Below, piece after piece: positions 10,648 to 20,207 of a stretch of DNA of 64,000 nucleotides; the first letter of the stretch is position 1; every line of letters starts with the position of its first letter. The notes under the pieces are model-generated. The model did not search any database. It was not told the DNA's origin and was given only the letters and a program-made list of their open reading frames with translations. Source of the stretch: Aureococcus anophagefferens (taxonomy: Eukaryota > Sar > Pelagophyceae > Pelagomonadales > Pelagomonadaceae); contig NW_008705565.1 in NCBI RefSeq assembly GCF_000186865.1, positions 2,288,796-2,352,795 of the forward strand, in the 5' to 3' direction. A program made the position numbers and the translations under genes.

Positions 10648-11895
10648 TTAGGAGCCCGGCGCGTCGCCGCCGCTGACGGGCAGGTCCGCGCGCTTCGCGC
10701 CCTTGAGCCGCGGGAGGAGCGCGGCGCCGGCCGCGGCGACGGTCGCGGCGCCGAGGAGGTACGTCGTCCGCGCGCCGCACCGCTCGTAGAGCGCGGACCA
10801 GAGCACGGAGCCGAGCCCCGCGCCGAGGACGTAGTACGCCGTCGAGAGGACGCTCTGCGACGTCGCGCGGAGCGCGGGCGTCGCCGCGTCCGCCGCGAAG
10901 CTCACGGCCGCGGTCCAGGCGAGCGCGAAGCAGGGCCCGTGGAGGAGCTGGAGGCAGGGCAGCGCGACGGGCGCCGTCGCCTTGGTCACGCAGGCCAGGA
11001 GCGCGAGGCGCGCCGCGAGGCACGCGTGCGCGACCCGCAGCATCTTGACCTGGCCGAAGCGCCGGATGAGCGCGTCGGACCGGAGGAAGAAGGGGTACTC
11101 CGTGAGCGTGCCCACGAGCGTCACGAGGCCCATGAGCGCCTTCGTCGACTCGAACTCGCGCGCCATCTGGAGGAAGAGCAGCGCCTCGACGAGCGACATC
11201 GCGACGCCGTAGAGGCACATGAGCAGCAGGAACGGCCGCATGTCGCCGCCGCGGTCCAGGCCCCGCACGTAGGCCCAGAGGTTCCCCAGCGGGCCCCGCC
11301 GGGCGAGCCGCGGCGACGGCGCGCCCGAGTCGCCCGCGCGCGCGAACGCCGGGCCGCGCGCGAGCAGGAGGAGCGTCGCGCCGCCGAAGGCGTAGGTCCA
11401 GAGGAAGATGGCGTCGTAGCCGTAGGCGTCGATGCACGACCCGACGACGTAGGAGCCGCAGCCCCAGGCGACGCCCGTCCAGAGGCGCTGCGCGCCGTAG
11501 CCCGCGCCGGGATGCCGCTCGATGACGCGCAACGTGAGCGCGTCCGCGAGCGCGCCGACGCCGTTCGCCGCGGACCGCGCCATCTTCAGGGCGAAGAGCC
11601 AGCCGAAGGACGCGACGACGGCCGGCGACCGGTAGAGCTCGAGCAGCGCGACGACCGCGACGACGGCGACGCAGACCGGGAACGTCGAGTTCGCGTGGAC
11701 GTCGGCCCACGCGCCCCAGAGCGGCGTCGCGACGAACTTGGCGCCGAGGCCCGCGGCGCGCAGCAGGCCGATGCGCGACGGCGCGAGGCCCAGCGCGACG
11801 AGGTAGGCGATCTGGTACCGGCCCCAGGCCACGGACATCAGGCACGTCAAAAACGCCACGGCCTTGATCCAGACCAGCTCGCGGTGCAGCGCCAT
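10648..11895 (-). CDS. Major facilitator superfamily transporter (MFS_1-like)
   Basis: A single-exon 415-aa protein from ATG 11895, predicted to have about 12 membrane helices. The N-terminal half starts MALHRELVWIKAVAF and includes GLLRAAGLGAKFVATPLWGAWAD, which matches the loop 2-3 signature of the MFS_1-like/MFSD6-LacY group (P.xGxxAD). A second such loop, LTEYPFFLRSDALIRRFG, begins the C-terminal half, and LSTAYYVLGAGLGSVLW follows in helix 11. Substrate unknown. An upstream GTG/ATG in the same frame (to 12051) would add a Pro/Arg-rich stretch that looks non-coding, so 11895 was preferred. Confidence 0.8.
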   Translation of the reverse strand: MALHRELVWIKAVAFLTCLMSVAWGRYQIAYLVALGLAPSRIGLLRAAGLGAKFVATPLWGAWADVHANSTFPVCVAVVAVVALLELYRSPAVVASFGWLFALKMARSAANGVGALADALTLRVIERHPGAGYGAQRLWTGVAWGCGSYVVGSCIDAYGYDAIFLWTYAFGGATLLLLARGPAFARAGDSGAPSPRLARRGPLGNLWAYVRGLDRGGDMRPFLLLMCLYGVAMSLVEALLFLQMAREFESTKALMGLVTLVGTLTEYPFFLRSDALIRRFGQVKMLRVAHACLAARLALLACVTKATAPVALPCLQLLHGPCFALAWTAAVSFAADAATPALRATSQSVLSTAYYVLGAGLGSVLWSALYERCGARTTYLLGAATVAAAGAALLPRLKGAKRADLPVSGGDAPGS

Positions 11896-12068
11896 CGGTG
11901 GAATGCTTCGCGAAGCGGTGCTGCGCGCGGGCGCGGCGCGGCGCTGCGCAGCGGCGGCGTGCGCGGCGCTGCGCGGTGGCGGCGGTGGCGGCGGCGTGCG
12001 CGGCGGTGGTCGCGAGGTGCTCCGCGCCGGCTCTGGGTTGTTGAGGTGCAACCACGGATGTTAACCCC

Positions 12069-12557
12069 CTAGTAATCGCCCGTGCCATCCGATTCCACGG
12101 TCCGCTCCTCGTCGTCGTCGTTCGCGTCGTCGTCGGACTCGTCCTCCTCGGACGCCTCCTCGTCCGAGTCCTCCGACTCGGAATCGGTAAACTCACCGAG
12201 CTCGCCGTTGAGGGACAAGACAAAGTCCAAGACGACGAGCTGCAGGTCCTTGGGCAGGGGGAGGCAGTCGGCGAGCAGCCTCGAGAGGAAGCGCCGCTTC
12301 TCCGCCGCGACGAGGACGCCGGCGCACTCCACCAGTCCGTTTTCCGCCGCGTCTTGAATTGGCGTCGAGAAGCTGTGATCCCGCAGATCGAGCGACGCGC
12401 CGGCCTTGATCAGCGCGGCGACGCACTCCGCGCGGGCCTCGTCTTCGTCATCATCGTGTTCGCCCACGACGCAGTGCAAGGGCGTCACGCCGCCGCAGTT
12501 GTAGAAATCTCCTCCGCCCGTCGTCTGGCGCGATACTTCGCTTCCGGCGGCAACCAC
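12069..12557 (-). CDS. Ankyrin-repeat protein with acidic tail, 5' end unresolved
   Basis: The reading frame covers at least one clear ankyrin repeat: GGVTPLHCVV, then an insertion rich in D/E, then CVAALIKAGASLDLRD, followed by STPIQDAAENGLVECAGVLV as a second. The last ~45 residues are almost all acidic or Ser (TDSESEDSDEEASEEDES). Ankyrin repeats mediate protein binding. The frame opens without an ATG (first usable codon is a GTG at 12557) and is preceded in frame by a stop, so an upstream exon in the AT-richer stretch 12560-12860 is likely. Its 3' end lies 174 bp from the start of the MFS gene on the same strand. Confidence 0.6.
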   Translation of the reverse strand: MVAAGSEVSRQTTGGGDFYNCGGVTPLHCVVGEHDDDEDEARAECVAALIKAGASLDLRDHSFSTPIQDAAENGLVECAGVLVAAEKRRFLSRLLADCLPLPKDLQLVVLDFVLSLNGELGEFTDSESEDSDEEASEEDESDDDANDDDEERTVESDGTGDY

Positions 12558-12559
12558 CC

Positions 12560-12865
12560 CTCCGCATCATACATTTCACCACATCCCTCCCTCATAGGTC
12601 TGAACTCCTTCGACTCTACGCTGAACAGATTTTTTTTTTCGGGCTACGACGGCGAGGACGTGGATTTATTCCGAGTGGCCTGCGAGGCGCAGGTGAAGGC
12701 CGAGCTACAAGCAGGCCGAGCTGTAGCGCCCGTCGACGCGCTCTTCAACCTCAACCACTCGGAGCGTGTCTCCTGCCTCATCCTATACATGCAGACGGCC
12801 ACGTGTCTCGATAACCCATCCCGGATGTACGCCCCCTCTGGCATGAAAAAAAATCTTGACTCTAT
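12560..12865 (+). other. Lower-GC spacer with a possible gene fragment
   Basis: A 306-bp stretch with a T9 run near 12632 and clearly lower GC than its surroundings. One plus frame reads GEDVDLFRVACEAQVKAE and then AVAPVDALFNLNHSERV without stops, which looks more like protein than the shadow frames do, but it has no start, no clear boundaries and no recognised domain. It may be a decayed exon, or 5' sequence of the ankyrin gene on the other strand. Confidence 0.3.
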
Positions 12866-14509
12866 TCAGTCATATTTAAGGTCGGGCCAGCGTTCGAGCG
12901 ACTCATCTATAACTGCCTGGAAAGCGTCCGGGCCTGTATCCTTGTACACATACAAGTCCTGGACTTTTTCAAGGCGAGACTTGCGCTGAATTATTTCATC
13001 AACTGACATGGTGAGTAGTCGCTCGAAAACAGCACTCACATTTGGATCAGTGACGACAACTGCGAAGCTCGGAATGTCGAGCGGCTCTCGCCACGCCCAA
13101 TCAACAGACAAAGAGCGCAAATCTTGAGCGCTTCCCATGTACGGGTAACGCAGGTCAGACGGCTCAAAGATCACTGGCAAGCAGCCTTGCGCGATTGCGT
13201 AGTAAAAGTGGGACCGCGTCGGTGTGTCGCCAGGAGGTTCGAGACAGAAATCGGCGTTTGATTCGTTACATTTCTCTTCGCCGTCGCGTTTCCCACCACA
13301 TACCTTAGAGCCAGACCGATGATGTTCTGTACCGTTCAAATATTCAACTAGGGCGTGGCGAATCGGCCTGTCACCCCTTTTTCTATCGAATGCGCCCAGG
13401 TAGCGCCACGGTCGCAACGAAAGCGAGACGCGATTCACTTTATTCACGGTTGTGTAAGGGACGGTGAGAAACGCATTCCGCTTGAACATCAACGAGTCCG
13501 CCGCCACGGGCATGTGGTATATCGGAGGCTCGTACGAGAATATTCTGAGCGTCTTTTGCAGGCAGGTCTTCTTCCAGAGTGGATGCATTGCAAGGCGCGT
13601 GTGGTTAGTCGCTAAAACGAAGTTGATAAACATGACCGGATGTTGTGTTACTTGTAATTCCTGGCAGTCGCGCTCCAAGTCTTCCCAATGTGCATCTGCA
13701 ATGGCCCGAGTCATCTTCATTTTAGCCCAGCAGTTTTGGCAACATTCGACGGCGTCGCAGACGTTCGTCTGCCGGACGTTCGTCCTGCCTGCGCCGTCAA
13801 CCTCGCCATGGGTAACGCACTCGTCATTGTTCCTAACGCAGAATCCTGCACACTTGCTCTTCTTCACAACCAAACACCGGGAAGCGTTTCGGAAGGGCGA
13901 AGATACGAGATGCCAGGATGTCGGCAGACGATGCTGGTGCGCAAACGCGTACTCCTCGAGACCATACTGGTTATATAATTGTGTTTTGGTGTATAGAAAC
14001 CAATCTCGGGGTCGGGCTCCACACGTGGAGCACGTCGCGCGGCACGCGTACTTTGCCTTCCGGTCAAGACGGTGTATAGTGACCGGAAGGCTCTCGGACT
14101 TGACCGAGGCATCGCAGCGCTTCCTGGGCGCCTCGGCGACCCACGCGCAGTTCCTGGGCTTCTTGGTGCCATTGAACCACATCTCCGAGAACCACGCCTC
14201 CGAGTCCACACACGCTTCCGAGAGATGGCGGGCTGAGTTCTCGACGTCGTCGGACGGCACCGCCTCGTAGTCGGGCACGTGGCGGCCCTCGAGCACCACG
14301 CTGACCTGGTTCTGCGGAGCAGCTTCGGAGGCCGCCTTGCCCTCCCCCGGCTTGAGCGCGCGGCGCCGCGCGGCCGGTTGGAGGAGGTCCTCAAAGACCG
14401 GGTCGCCCTTCCCGGCGTCGAACTTCTCGATCGGTGACTTGGCCGTAACGGGCTCCGTCGCCGCGGCGACGATCAGGGGGAAGACGATGAGCGCAGGGGA
14501 GATCTTCAT
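12866..14509 (-). CDS. Exostosin-family glycosyltransferase (GT47) with Cys-rich ectodomain
   Basis: A 547-aa single-exon gene. The signal peptide MKISPALIVFPLIVAAA is followed by a disordered stem, a Cys-rich region (C109-C165 area; CAWVAEAPRKRC ... YACRATCSTC resembles a ShKT-like fold), a second Cys cluster (CCQNCW), and the exostosin core. The signature CLEPPGDTPTRSHFYYA, AIAQGCLPVIF lies at about residues 417-447. GT47 enzymes act in the Golgi on cell-wall or proteoglycan-like glycans; the sugar cannot be inferred. The region has distinctly lower GC and more A/T-ending codons than its neighbours. The start codon lies close to the 162-bp repeat array that begins at 14636, so the array occupies the promoter side. 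Confidence 0.8.
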   Translation of the reverse strand: MKISPALIVFPLIVAAATEPVTAKSPIEKFDAGKGDPVFEDLLQPAARRRALKPGEGKAASEAAPQNQVSVVLEGRHVPDYEAVPSDDVENSARHLSEACVDSEAWFSEMWFNGTKKPRNCAWVAEAPRKRCDASVKSESLPVTIHRLDRKAKYACRATCSTCGARPRDWFLYTKTQLYNQYGLEEYAFAHQHRLPTSWHLVSSPFRNASRCLVVKKSKCAGFCVRNNDECVTHGEVDGAGRTNVRQTNVCDAVECCQNCWAKMKMTRAIADAHWEDLERDCQELQVTQHPVMFINFVLATNHTRLAMHPLWKKTCLQKTLRIFSYEPPIYHMPVAADSLMFKRNAFLTVPYTTVNKVNRVSLSLRPWRYLGAFDRKRGDRPIRHALVEYLNGTEHHRSGSKVCGGKRDGEEKCNESNADFCLEPPGDTPTRSHFYYAIAQGCLPVIFEPSDLRYPYMGSAQDLRSLSVDWAWREPLDIPSFAVVVTDPNVSAVFERLLTMSVDEIIQRKSRLEKVQDLYVYKDTGPDAFQAVIDESLERWPDLKYD

Positions 14510-14635
14510 GGTTGAACTCGCGATGCCTGCGGGCGGCTGCGGGGTCGGGAACGCGTTCCGCGGCGACGATCGACGGACGAGGCGCGCGAATCAGGGGTTG
14601 AAGACCTTTCAGGCACGTCCGCCGACGGCCGGGAG

Positions 14636-15523
14636 GCCGGCCGCCGGCCGCGCCGCGGAAGAGCGACTCGCTCTTCGCCGTCGTCGAGGTGCCCGCCGCG
14701 GACCACGCCGCCGGCGGGCCGCGAGGTGGGAGGCCGGGCTTGCATGCGCTTGGCGTGCACCGAGGACTCGAAGACGTAGCGGAGCGGGTCCCGGCGCGCC
14801 GGCCGCCGGCCGCGCCGCGCAAGAGCGAGTCGCTCTTCGCCGTCGTCGAGGTGCCCGCCGCGGACCACGCCGCCGGCGGGCCGCGAGGTGGGAGGCCGGG
14901 CTTGCATGCGCTTGGCGTGCACCGAGGACTCGAAGACGTAGCGGAGCGGGTCCCGGCGCGCCGGCCGCCGGCCGTGCCGCGGAAGAGCGAGTCGCCGTCG
15001 TCGAGGTGCCCGCCGCGGACCACGCCGCCGGCGGGCCGCGAGGTGGGAGGCCGGGCTTGCATGCGCTTGGCGTGCACCGAGGACTCGAAGACGTAGCGGA
15101 GCGGGTCCCGGCGCGCCGGCCACCGGACGCGCCGCGCAAGAGCGAGTCGCTCTTCGCCGTCGTCGAGGTGCCCGCCGCGGACCACGCCGCCGGCGGGCCG
15201 CGAGGTGGGAGGCCGGGCTTGCATGCGCTTGGCGTGCACCGAGGACTCGAAGACGTAGCGGAGCGGGTCCCGGCGCGCCGGCCGCCGGCCGCGCCGCGCA
15301 AGAGCGAGTCGCTCTTCGCCGTCGTCGAGGTGCCCGCCGCGGACCACGCCGCCGGCGGGCCACGAGGTGGGAGGCCGGGCTTACATGCGCTTGGCGTGCA
15401 CCGAGGACTCGAAGACGTAGCGGAGCGGGTCCGGTCGCGCCGGCCGCCGGCCGCGCCGCGCAAGAGCGACTCGCTCTTCGCCGTCGTCGAGGTGCCCGCC
15501 GCGGACCACGCCGCCGGCGGGCC
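14636..15523. repeat. 162-bp tandem repeat array, about 5.4 copies
   Basis: The motif aagagcg recurs at 14659, 14821, 14983, 15138, 15300 and 15462, giving steps of 162, 162, 155, 162 and 162. The short step reflects a 7-bp deletion (ctcttcg) in the third unit. Each intact unit holds the palindrome aagagcga(g/c)tcgctctt. Copies are nearly identical, so the array is young. 162 is a multiple of three, so every frame without a stop stays open across several units on both strands, which creates long apparent proteins; the 7-bp deletion shifts them midway. I do not call a gene here. Confidence 0.95.
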
Positions 15524-15927
15524 ACCGCCGCCCCCCGGGGCGACGACGACCGCGCCCCGAGGGACGACGCCTCCCCCCGGGGGCGGACGGGCGCGATCGC
15601 GGTCGTGGGGAAGTTTTTTTTGGGGATGGCGCGGGCGGCGGGAAAAGGGGGCGTAATAGCGGGGCTTTTCGGGGAGGGGGACTTGTTGGGACGCCGGGAG
15701 GCTACGAGAGAAGTACGAGGTGTGAGTGTGAGGTGTGGCGAACGTGCGGTGAGCGTGGAAGGTCGAGTAGGTGTGGAGGTCGTCGCGCTTTTCCACTTTG
15801 GCTGACTCGCCGTCGGCCGCCGGGGTGGCACTGGCGCCTTGGCAAGTCCCCGACCAGTCCCCACCCAAGGGCTCCCTGGGCAACAAAAGAAGCAAGCCCA
15901 CCCCATGGATTTCTACAGAGGCCCGCG
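15524..15927. other. Intergenic, no gene seen
   Basis: A GC-rich start with C and G runs, a T8 run near 15616, then mixed sequence to the 3' end of the beta-helix gene. The open frames are continuations of the repeat-array frames. I see no recognisable protein, RNA or element. Confidence 0.5.
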
Positions 15928-18822
15928 TCACTCGGCCGCCGGCGCGCGGTCGAGGGGCGGGAGGCGGTTCTTGCCCGAGCCGCGCCGCGCGGGCTCGGGC
16001 TCCGGCGGCGCCGCGGCCGGCGGCGCCGCGGCGCGGTCCGGCGGCGCGGGCGCGGCGACGGGCGCCGCGGCGCGGGCCTCGGTCGCCGGGGGCCCGTCGT
16101 CCTTGGTCTCCTCGCGCGGGCGGTCGTCGCCCTTGCCGTGGAGCTCGAGGATGGCGCTCGCGGCGCGGAGCGATAGGACGTCGTCGCGCGGCGGGTCGAC
16201 CTGTGTGGAAATCAAATCTTCAACCCGACTTCAATGTGCGCTTATTCGAATGTTTTGACACAAGCCCTTCGACTGGGCTTCGAGAACTCGACGAGAGCGA
16301 TCGATCCGTCCAAAAATCAGCCGAATCGACTTCGATTTGACCGAGCTAGAGAATTCTCAAGTTTGGCCCCGACGTCCCAGCTCACTGGTTGATTTCCACA
16401 CAGGGGTCGACGGCGTCGAGCGCGGCGTGCGCCACCGCGAGCTCGGCGACGACGCCGTCGAGCTGGAGTTCCAGGCAGACGACGGACGACCAGGGCGCCG
16501 CGGCCAGGGCCGCGAAGCCGTCGACGCAGCGCAGCACCGTCGCCCGGGCCGCGGCCGCGCGGACCGCGGCCGCGACGGCCGCGGCCGTCGGGCACGCGAC
16601 GCGCGCGCGGAGGACGTCCGTGACGTCGGCGAGCGTGCGGCCGCCGAGCGCCGCCTTCTCGCAGGCGCGGAAGATGCACTTGAGCGCCGGCGCCGTCGCC
16701 TCGCCGCCCGCGTCCGCCGCGACGGCTTTCGCGACCGCGCCGAGCGCGTCGCGGGCCCTGGCCGCGGCCGCGTAGAGCGCGGGCGCGTCGCCGCTGGGCT
16801 GCGCCGGCGGCGGCGCGGCGGGCAGGCCCGCGCAGACCGCCGCGACGGGCCCGACGCCCTCCGCGGCGACGGCCGCCGCGCCGCGCTCGTAGCACCGGAG
16901 CAGCGCGCGCGTCTTCGCGGCGCGCGCGCGCTGAAGAATCACGAGCGTCTTCTCGTTGGCCGCGCAGGCCGCGTAGGCGCCGAGGAAGGGCACCAGCACA
17001 TGCGTCAGAAGCGCCCTCAGGTCCGCCTGCTCGCTCGCGGGCGCCGCGGCGTCCGCGAGGTTGTCGCGCGCGGCGCGCAGCGCCGCGACCGCGGGCGCCG
17101 CGGCCCGGTGCCGCGCGGGGGGCACGAAGTTCACGCTCAGGGTCTGGCGCGCGCCCGGCGCCCCGGCGGCGACGGCGACGACGACGACGGCGTCGCCCGC
17201 GGGCAGCGTGATGGCGGCGAGGTCGAGCGCCGTCCGCGCGGAGACGGCCGCGAGGTCCGTCGGCGCGGTCGCGACGAGGGGCGCGGCGACGGTCTGGCGG
17301 CCCGGGAGCGGGCTCGAGTCGCCGGGCGCGACCTGGCGCGGCTTCTCGACGTCGTCCGCGGAGCGCCGCGCGACGTAGCAGCCGGTCACGCTGAGAGCCA
17401 CGGCGCCGATGATCGCGAGGACGACGACGCTGTAGGCGAGGAGCAGGTCGAGGTCGCGGCCCGCGTCGCCGCCGCTCCGGGAGCTCCGCGGGCACGTCGC
17501 GTTGGACGCCGCGGGCGCGCCGTCGGCGCCTGTGTGGAAATCAACCACTGGTTTGGGACGTCCCGACGAAACTTTAAAATTCTCTAGCTCGGTCAAATCG
17601 AAGTCGATTCGGCTGATTTTTGGACGGATCGATCGCTCTCATCGAGTTCTCGAAGCAGAGCCGAAAAGGTCGAAACTGTCGCGTACGATCACATTGAAGT
17701 CGGGTTGAAGATTTGATTCGCACACAGGTCGGCGCCGAGCGAGAAGGGCACGACGCCGTCGCCCGCGTAGTCGCGGCCGGCGAAGGTCCAGCCCGCGGCC
17801 GCGCCCGTCGCGGTGATCTCGTAGCACGTCGCCTCGGCGAGGCAGGCCGCGGCGGCGGCGTAGGCTCCCGCGCTCGCGTAGGTCCGCGCGAGCGGCCCCG
17901 CGAAACCGCCGACGGCGAACGCGCCCTCCGCGCCGGCCGCGAGCACGGCGCACCAGCGGTCGCCGACCCGTAGAAACGCGCCGGACACGGCGACGGCGCC
18001 GCTGCCGTTGACGAGCGCGGCGCCGGCCTCCCGCGACGCGAAGCGGAAGGTGCCGCCGGCGACGTCCACGGCGCCGCCGCGGCCCGCGACGGCGAAGCCG
18101 TCGGACGACGGGCCGTCGTAGGACCCGCCGAGGACGACGACGGCGCTGCCTCCCCGCGCGCGCAGGACCGGCCCGGCGAAGCCGGAGAAGGCGCCGCCGC
18201 GGACCGTGACGTTCGAGTCCGCCGCGTCGACGGCCGTCGTGCCGTTCGCGAAAGTCCCTCCGACGACGGCCGCGGCCGCGCCGCCCTCGAGCCGCAGGAC
18301 GCCGCCGCCGGCGTAGGCGCCGCCGTCGACGGTCGCGGACGCCCCATGGGCCGCGAAGGCGTAGCCGCCGCCCGCGTAGGAGCCGCCGACGGCGACGAGC
18401 GCCGCGCCGTCCGCGACGCGGGCGACGGCGCCGCCGGCGCCGGCGCAGTCGTCGAGGCGGACGGTCCCCGCGGAGGCCGCGACGCAGGCGCCGTCGTCGC
18501 TCGCCGCGTCGCAGCCCGCGAGCGCGACGGATTTCAGCACGAGCGCGGCGCCCCGGACGTCGAGGACGCGGCCGCCGGCGGCCGCCCGGAGCGTCGGCCG
18601 CGCGCCAAAGGCCGCGGCGGCCGCGGACCCGTCGACGACGACGCGGCAGTTCGCGCCGCGCAGCACCGCCGTCTCCGCGAGCGCGAAGGACGCGCCGTCG
18701 AGCGTGGCGTTGCTGCAGTTCGCGAGCGCGGCGGCGAGCTCGCCGTCGGAGGACACGGTCAGCCCTTCGCCGCGCCGCTCGAGCACGGCGAGGACGAGGC
18801 CGAGGCACCGCCGCCAGCCCAT
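15928..18822 (-). CDS. Secreted beta-helix repeat protein with transmembrane segment, three exons
   Basis: Exons on the minus strand are 18822-17736, 17529-16412 and 16200-15928, giving 825 aa. The signal peptide is MGWRRCLGLVLAVLERRGEG. Residues ~30-360 are short Gly/Val-rich turns (GGAYAGGGVLRLEGG, VTVRGGAFSGFAGPVL) typical of a right-handed parallel beta-helix; a single membrane helix follows (LLAYSVVVLAIIGAVALSV) just after the first intron, then a long Ala-rich helical cytoplasmic part and a basic/acidic tail. Likely a surface protein, ligand unknown. Both introns are family B introners: 17735-17530 (GC donor, phase 1) and 16411-16201 (GT donor, phase 0). Starting at the upstream ATG 18846 would add eight residues ahead of the signal peptide. 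Confidence 0.7.
16201..16403 (-). mobile_element. Introner, family B, copy B2 (203 bp)
   Basis: The termini are ctgtgtggaaatcaa and ttgatttccacacag, flanked by a perfect 8-bp duplication gggtcgac (16193-16200, 16404-16411). In the minus-strand gene the duplication reads gtcgaccc, giving a GT donor; the intron is 16411-16201, phase 0. Its interior runs opposite to B1 relative to transcription. Confidence 0.93.
17530..17727 (-). mobile_element. Introner, family B, copy B3 (198 bp), GC donor
   Basis: The termini are ctgtgtggaaatcaa and ttgattcgcacacag, with a perfect 8-bp duplication gtcggcgc (17522-17529, 17728-17735). In the gene's sense the duplication is gcgccgac, so exact restoration of the exon (SLGADGAP) needs a GC donor at 17735 and the AG at 17531-17530, phase 1. 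A GT four bases into the element could also be used in frame and would add four residues. Confidence 0.92.
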
Positions 18823-18995
18823 CGCTGCGGACCTCCGCGGGGTCACGGCGCGGCGACGGCGCGCCCGCCGCGGCGCCGCGCGCGTGCGGCCGCGCAGCCC
18901 ATCCTTCCTAAGAGCAGTGGTTGCATCGGGGCAGCGTCGGCCGAGGATCCTTCAAACACCGCGGCGCCGGGGGTGCTCAAGGGGTCGCCCCTCTC

Positions 18996-19898
18996 TCACA
19001 GGACGGAGTGGGGCACGAGGATGAAGGGCTTCGCCTCGAGGGACGCGCCGTCGCCGGCGGAGATGCGCACCTCGACGGCCGCGCGCCACTCGGTGCCCTT
19101 GAGCCAGGACGCGTCCGTGCCCGGCACCGCGGGGAAGATGAAGTAGTTCGTCTCGCCGTCGCGCATGTTGGGCACGCCGTCCTCGTCCTCGTTCGAGTCG
19201 AGGTTCCGGATGCCGAGCTTGACGGCCCGGCCCAGGGACGCGCACTTGAGGGCCACGAACGCGGAGTGGGGCACGTCCAGAGGCCCGCCCTTGAGATCCG
19301 TGAGCCAGAGCTCCAAGTCCCCGAGGTCGTCGTGGAGCTTGAGCTCCAGGAAGCCCGCGTGGTCGCCGCCGGCGACGTAGAGCGGCGCCAGGATGCCCCC
19401 GCGGGCCGGCGCCGCCCCGGGGAACAGCGCGAAGCGCGCGATGTGGTCCTCGTCGCTGCAGACGACCAGATACCTCGGCACCTCGTCGCCGCCGGGCGTG
19501 ATCGTGAAGTGCCAGTGCGTGCCCGCGTGGTCCTCGGCGCGCACGGGCTCGCAGAGCCGCTCGTGGTGGCCGCTCTCGACCCAGGCCTCCGTCGGCGGCG
19601 CCGCGCCGTCGAGCGCCTCGACGCCGAACGTCGTCGCGGCCCCGGCCGCGCACTCGCCCTCGCGGTCGGCCATGAGCGTCCCGCCGCCCAGGGTCGCCGT
19701 GCCCAGCGAGATGACCTGGGCGTGCTCGCCGCCGCCGTGGTCGTGGCCGTGGCCGTGGCCGTGGTCGTGGGCGTGGCTCGGCGGGGCCTTGGCCTCCTCC
19801 TCGGGGAGCGGCGCCTTCGCCGGCGGCGGCTCGTCGCGCGACGCGCCGCGGCCCGTGTCGTCCGCGTCGTCCTTGCACCGCTGAAAAATATTCCCCAT
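18996..19898 (-). CDS. His-rich, putatively N-myristoylated protein, unknown
   Basis: A 300-aa single-exon protein. It starts MGNIFQRC, a plausible N-myristoylation/palmitoylation signal (inference from Gly2 and Cys8). A run of His alternating with Asp/Gly (HAHDHGHGHGHDHGGGEH, residues ~43-60) suggests divalent metal binding. The remaining 230 residues look like a folded beta-rich domain (GTHWHFTITPGGDEVPRYLV, DVPHSAFVALKCASLG) that I do not recognise. No membrane segment is seen. The start is 309 bp from the divergent helicase gene, across a repeat-rich spacer. Confidence 0.65.
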   Translation of the reverse strand: MGNIFQRCKDDADDTGRGASRDEPPPAKAPLPEEEAKAPPSHAHDHGHGHGHDHGGGEHAQVISLGTATLGGGTLMADREGECAAGAATTFGVEALDGAAPPTEAWVESGHHERLCEPVRAEDHAGTHWHFTITPGGDEVPRYLVVCSDEDHIARFALFPGAAPARGGILAPLYVAGGDHAGFLELKLHDDLGDLELWLTDLKGGPLDVPHSAFVALKCASLGRAVKLGIRNLDSNEDEDGVPNMRDGETNYFIFPAVPGTDASWLKGTEWRAAVEVRISAGDGASLEAKPFILVPHSVL

Positions 19899-19929
19899 CG
19901 GGTATTACCGCCGCCGCGCGAGGCCGCCG

Positions 19930-20207
19930 AATACACCACACAGTTCCACACCGGGGACAGGCGAGGAAGCGCGCTTGGAGTGCTGCAAATTGACTTCAAC
20001 ATCGCGCAACATCGCGCAATGGAGATGTGCATGCGCTCGACGGCATCGCGTCGCGTCGCGTCGCGTCGCGTCGCCTAGCATCGAGCACCGTCGCTGCTGC
20101 GACCGCATCGCAATCGCTGTTCGGCATCGCAATCGCTGTTCGGCATCGCGTCGCGTCGCATCGCGTCGCCTAGCATCGAGCACCGCTGCTGATCGCTGCT
20201 GATCGCC
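19930..20207. repeat. Promoter spacer built of short direct repeats
   Basis: The 278 bp upstream of the helicase gene contains tandem GCGTC pentamers (about 20043-20074), a 19-bp tandem duplication (gcaatcgctgttcggcatc at 20110-20128 and 20129-20147), and a 19-bp direct repeat (cgcctagcatcgagcaccg at 20072-20090 and 20167-20185, 95 bp apart). A small duplication, gctgctgatc, lies directly before the start codon. It may hold promoter elements for the two divergent genes; no known motif was recognised. Confidence 0.8.

Noticed and set aside
14636..15523. CRISPR-like array
   Set aside because: Units are contiguous 162-bp tandem repeats without spacers in a eukaryotic genome.
14337..15931. Long open frames on both strands across the 162-bp array
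   Set aside because: They result from a repeat length divisible by three with no stops; unit 3 has a 7-bp deletion that shifts frame, and none has a recognisable non-repeat protein part.
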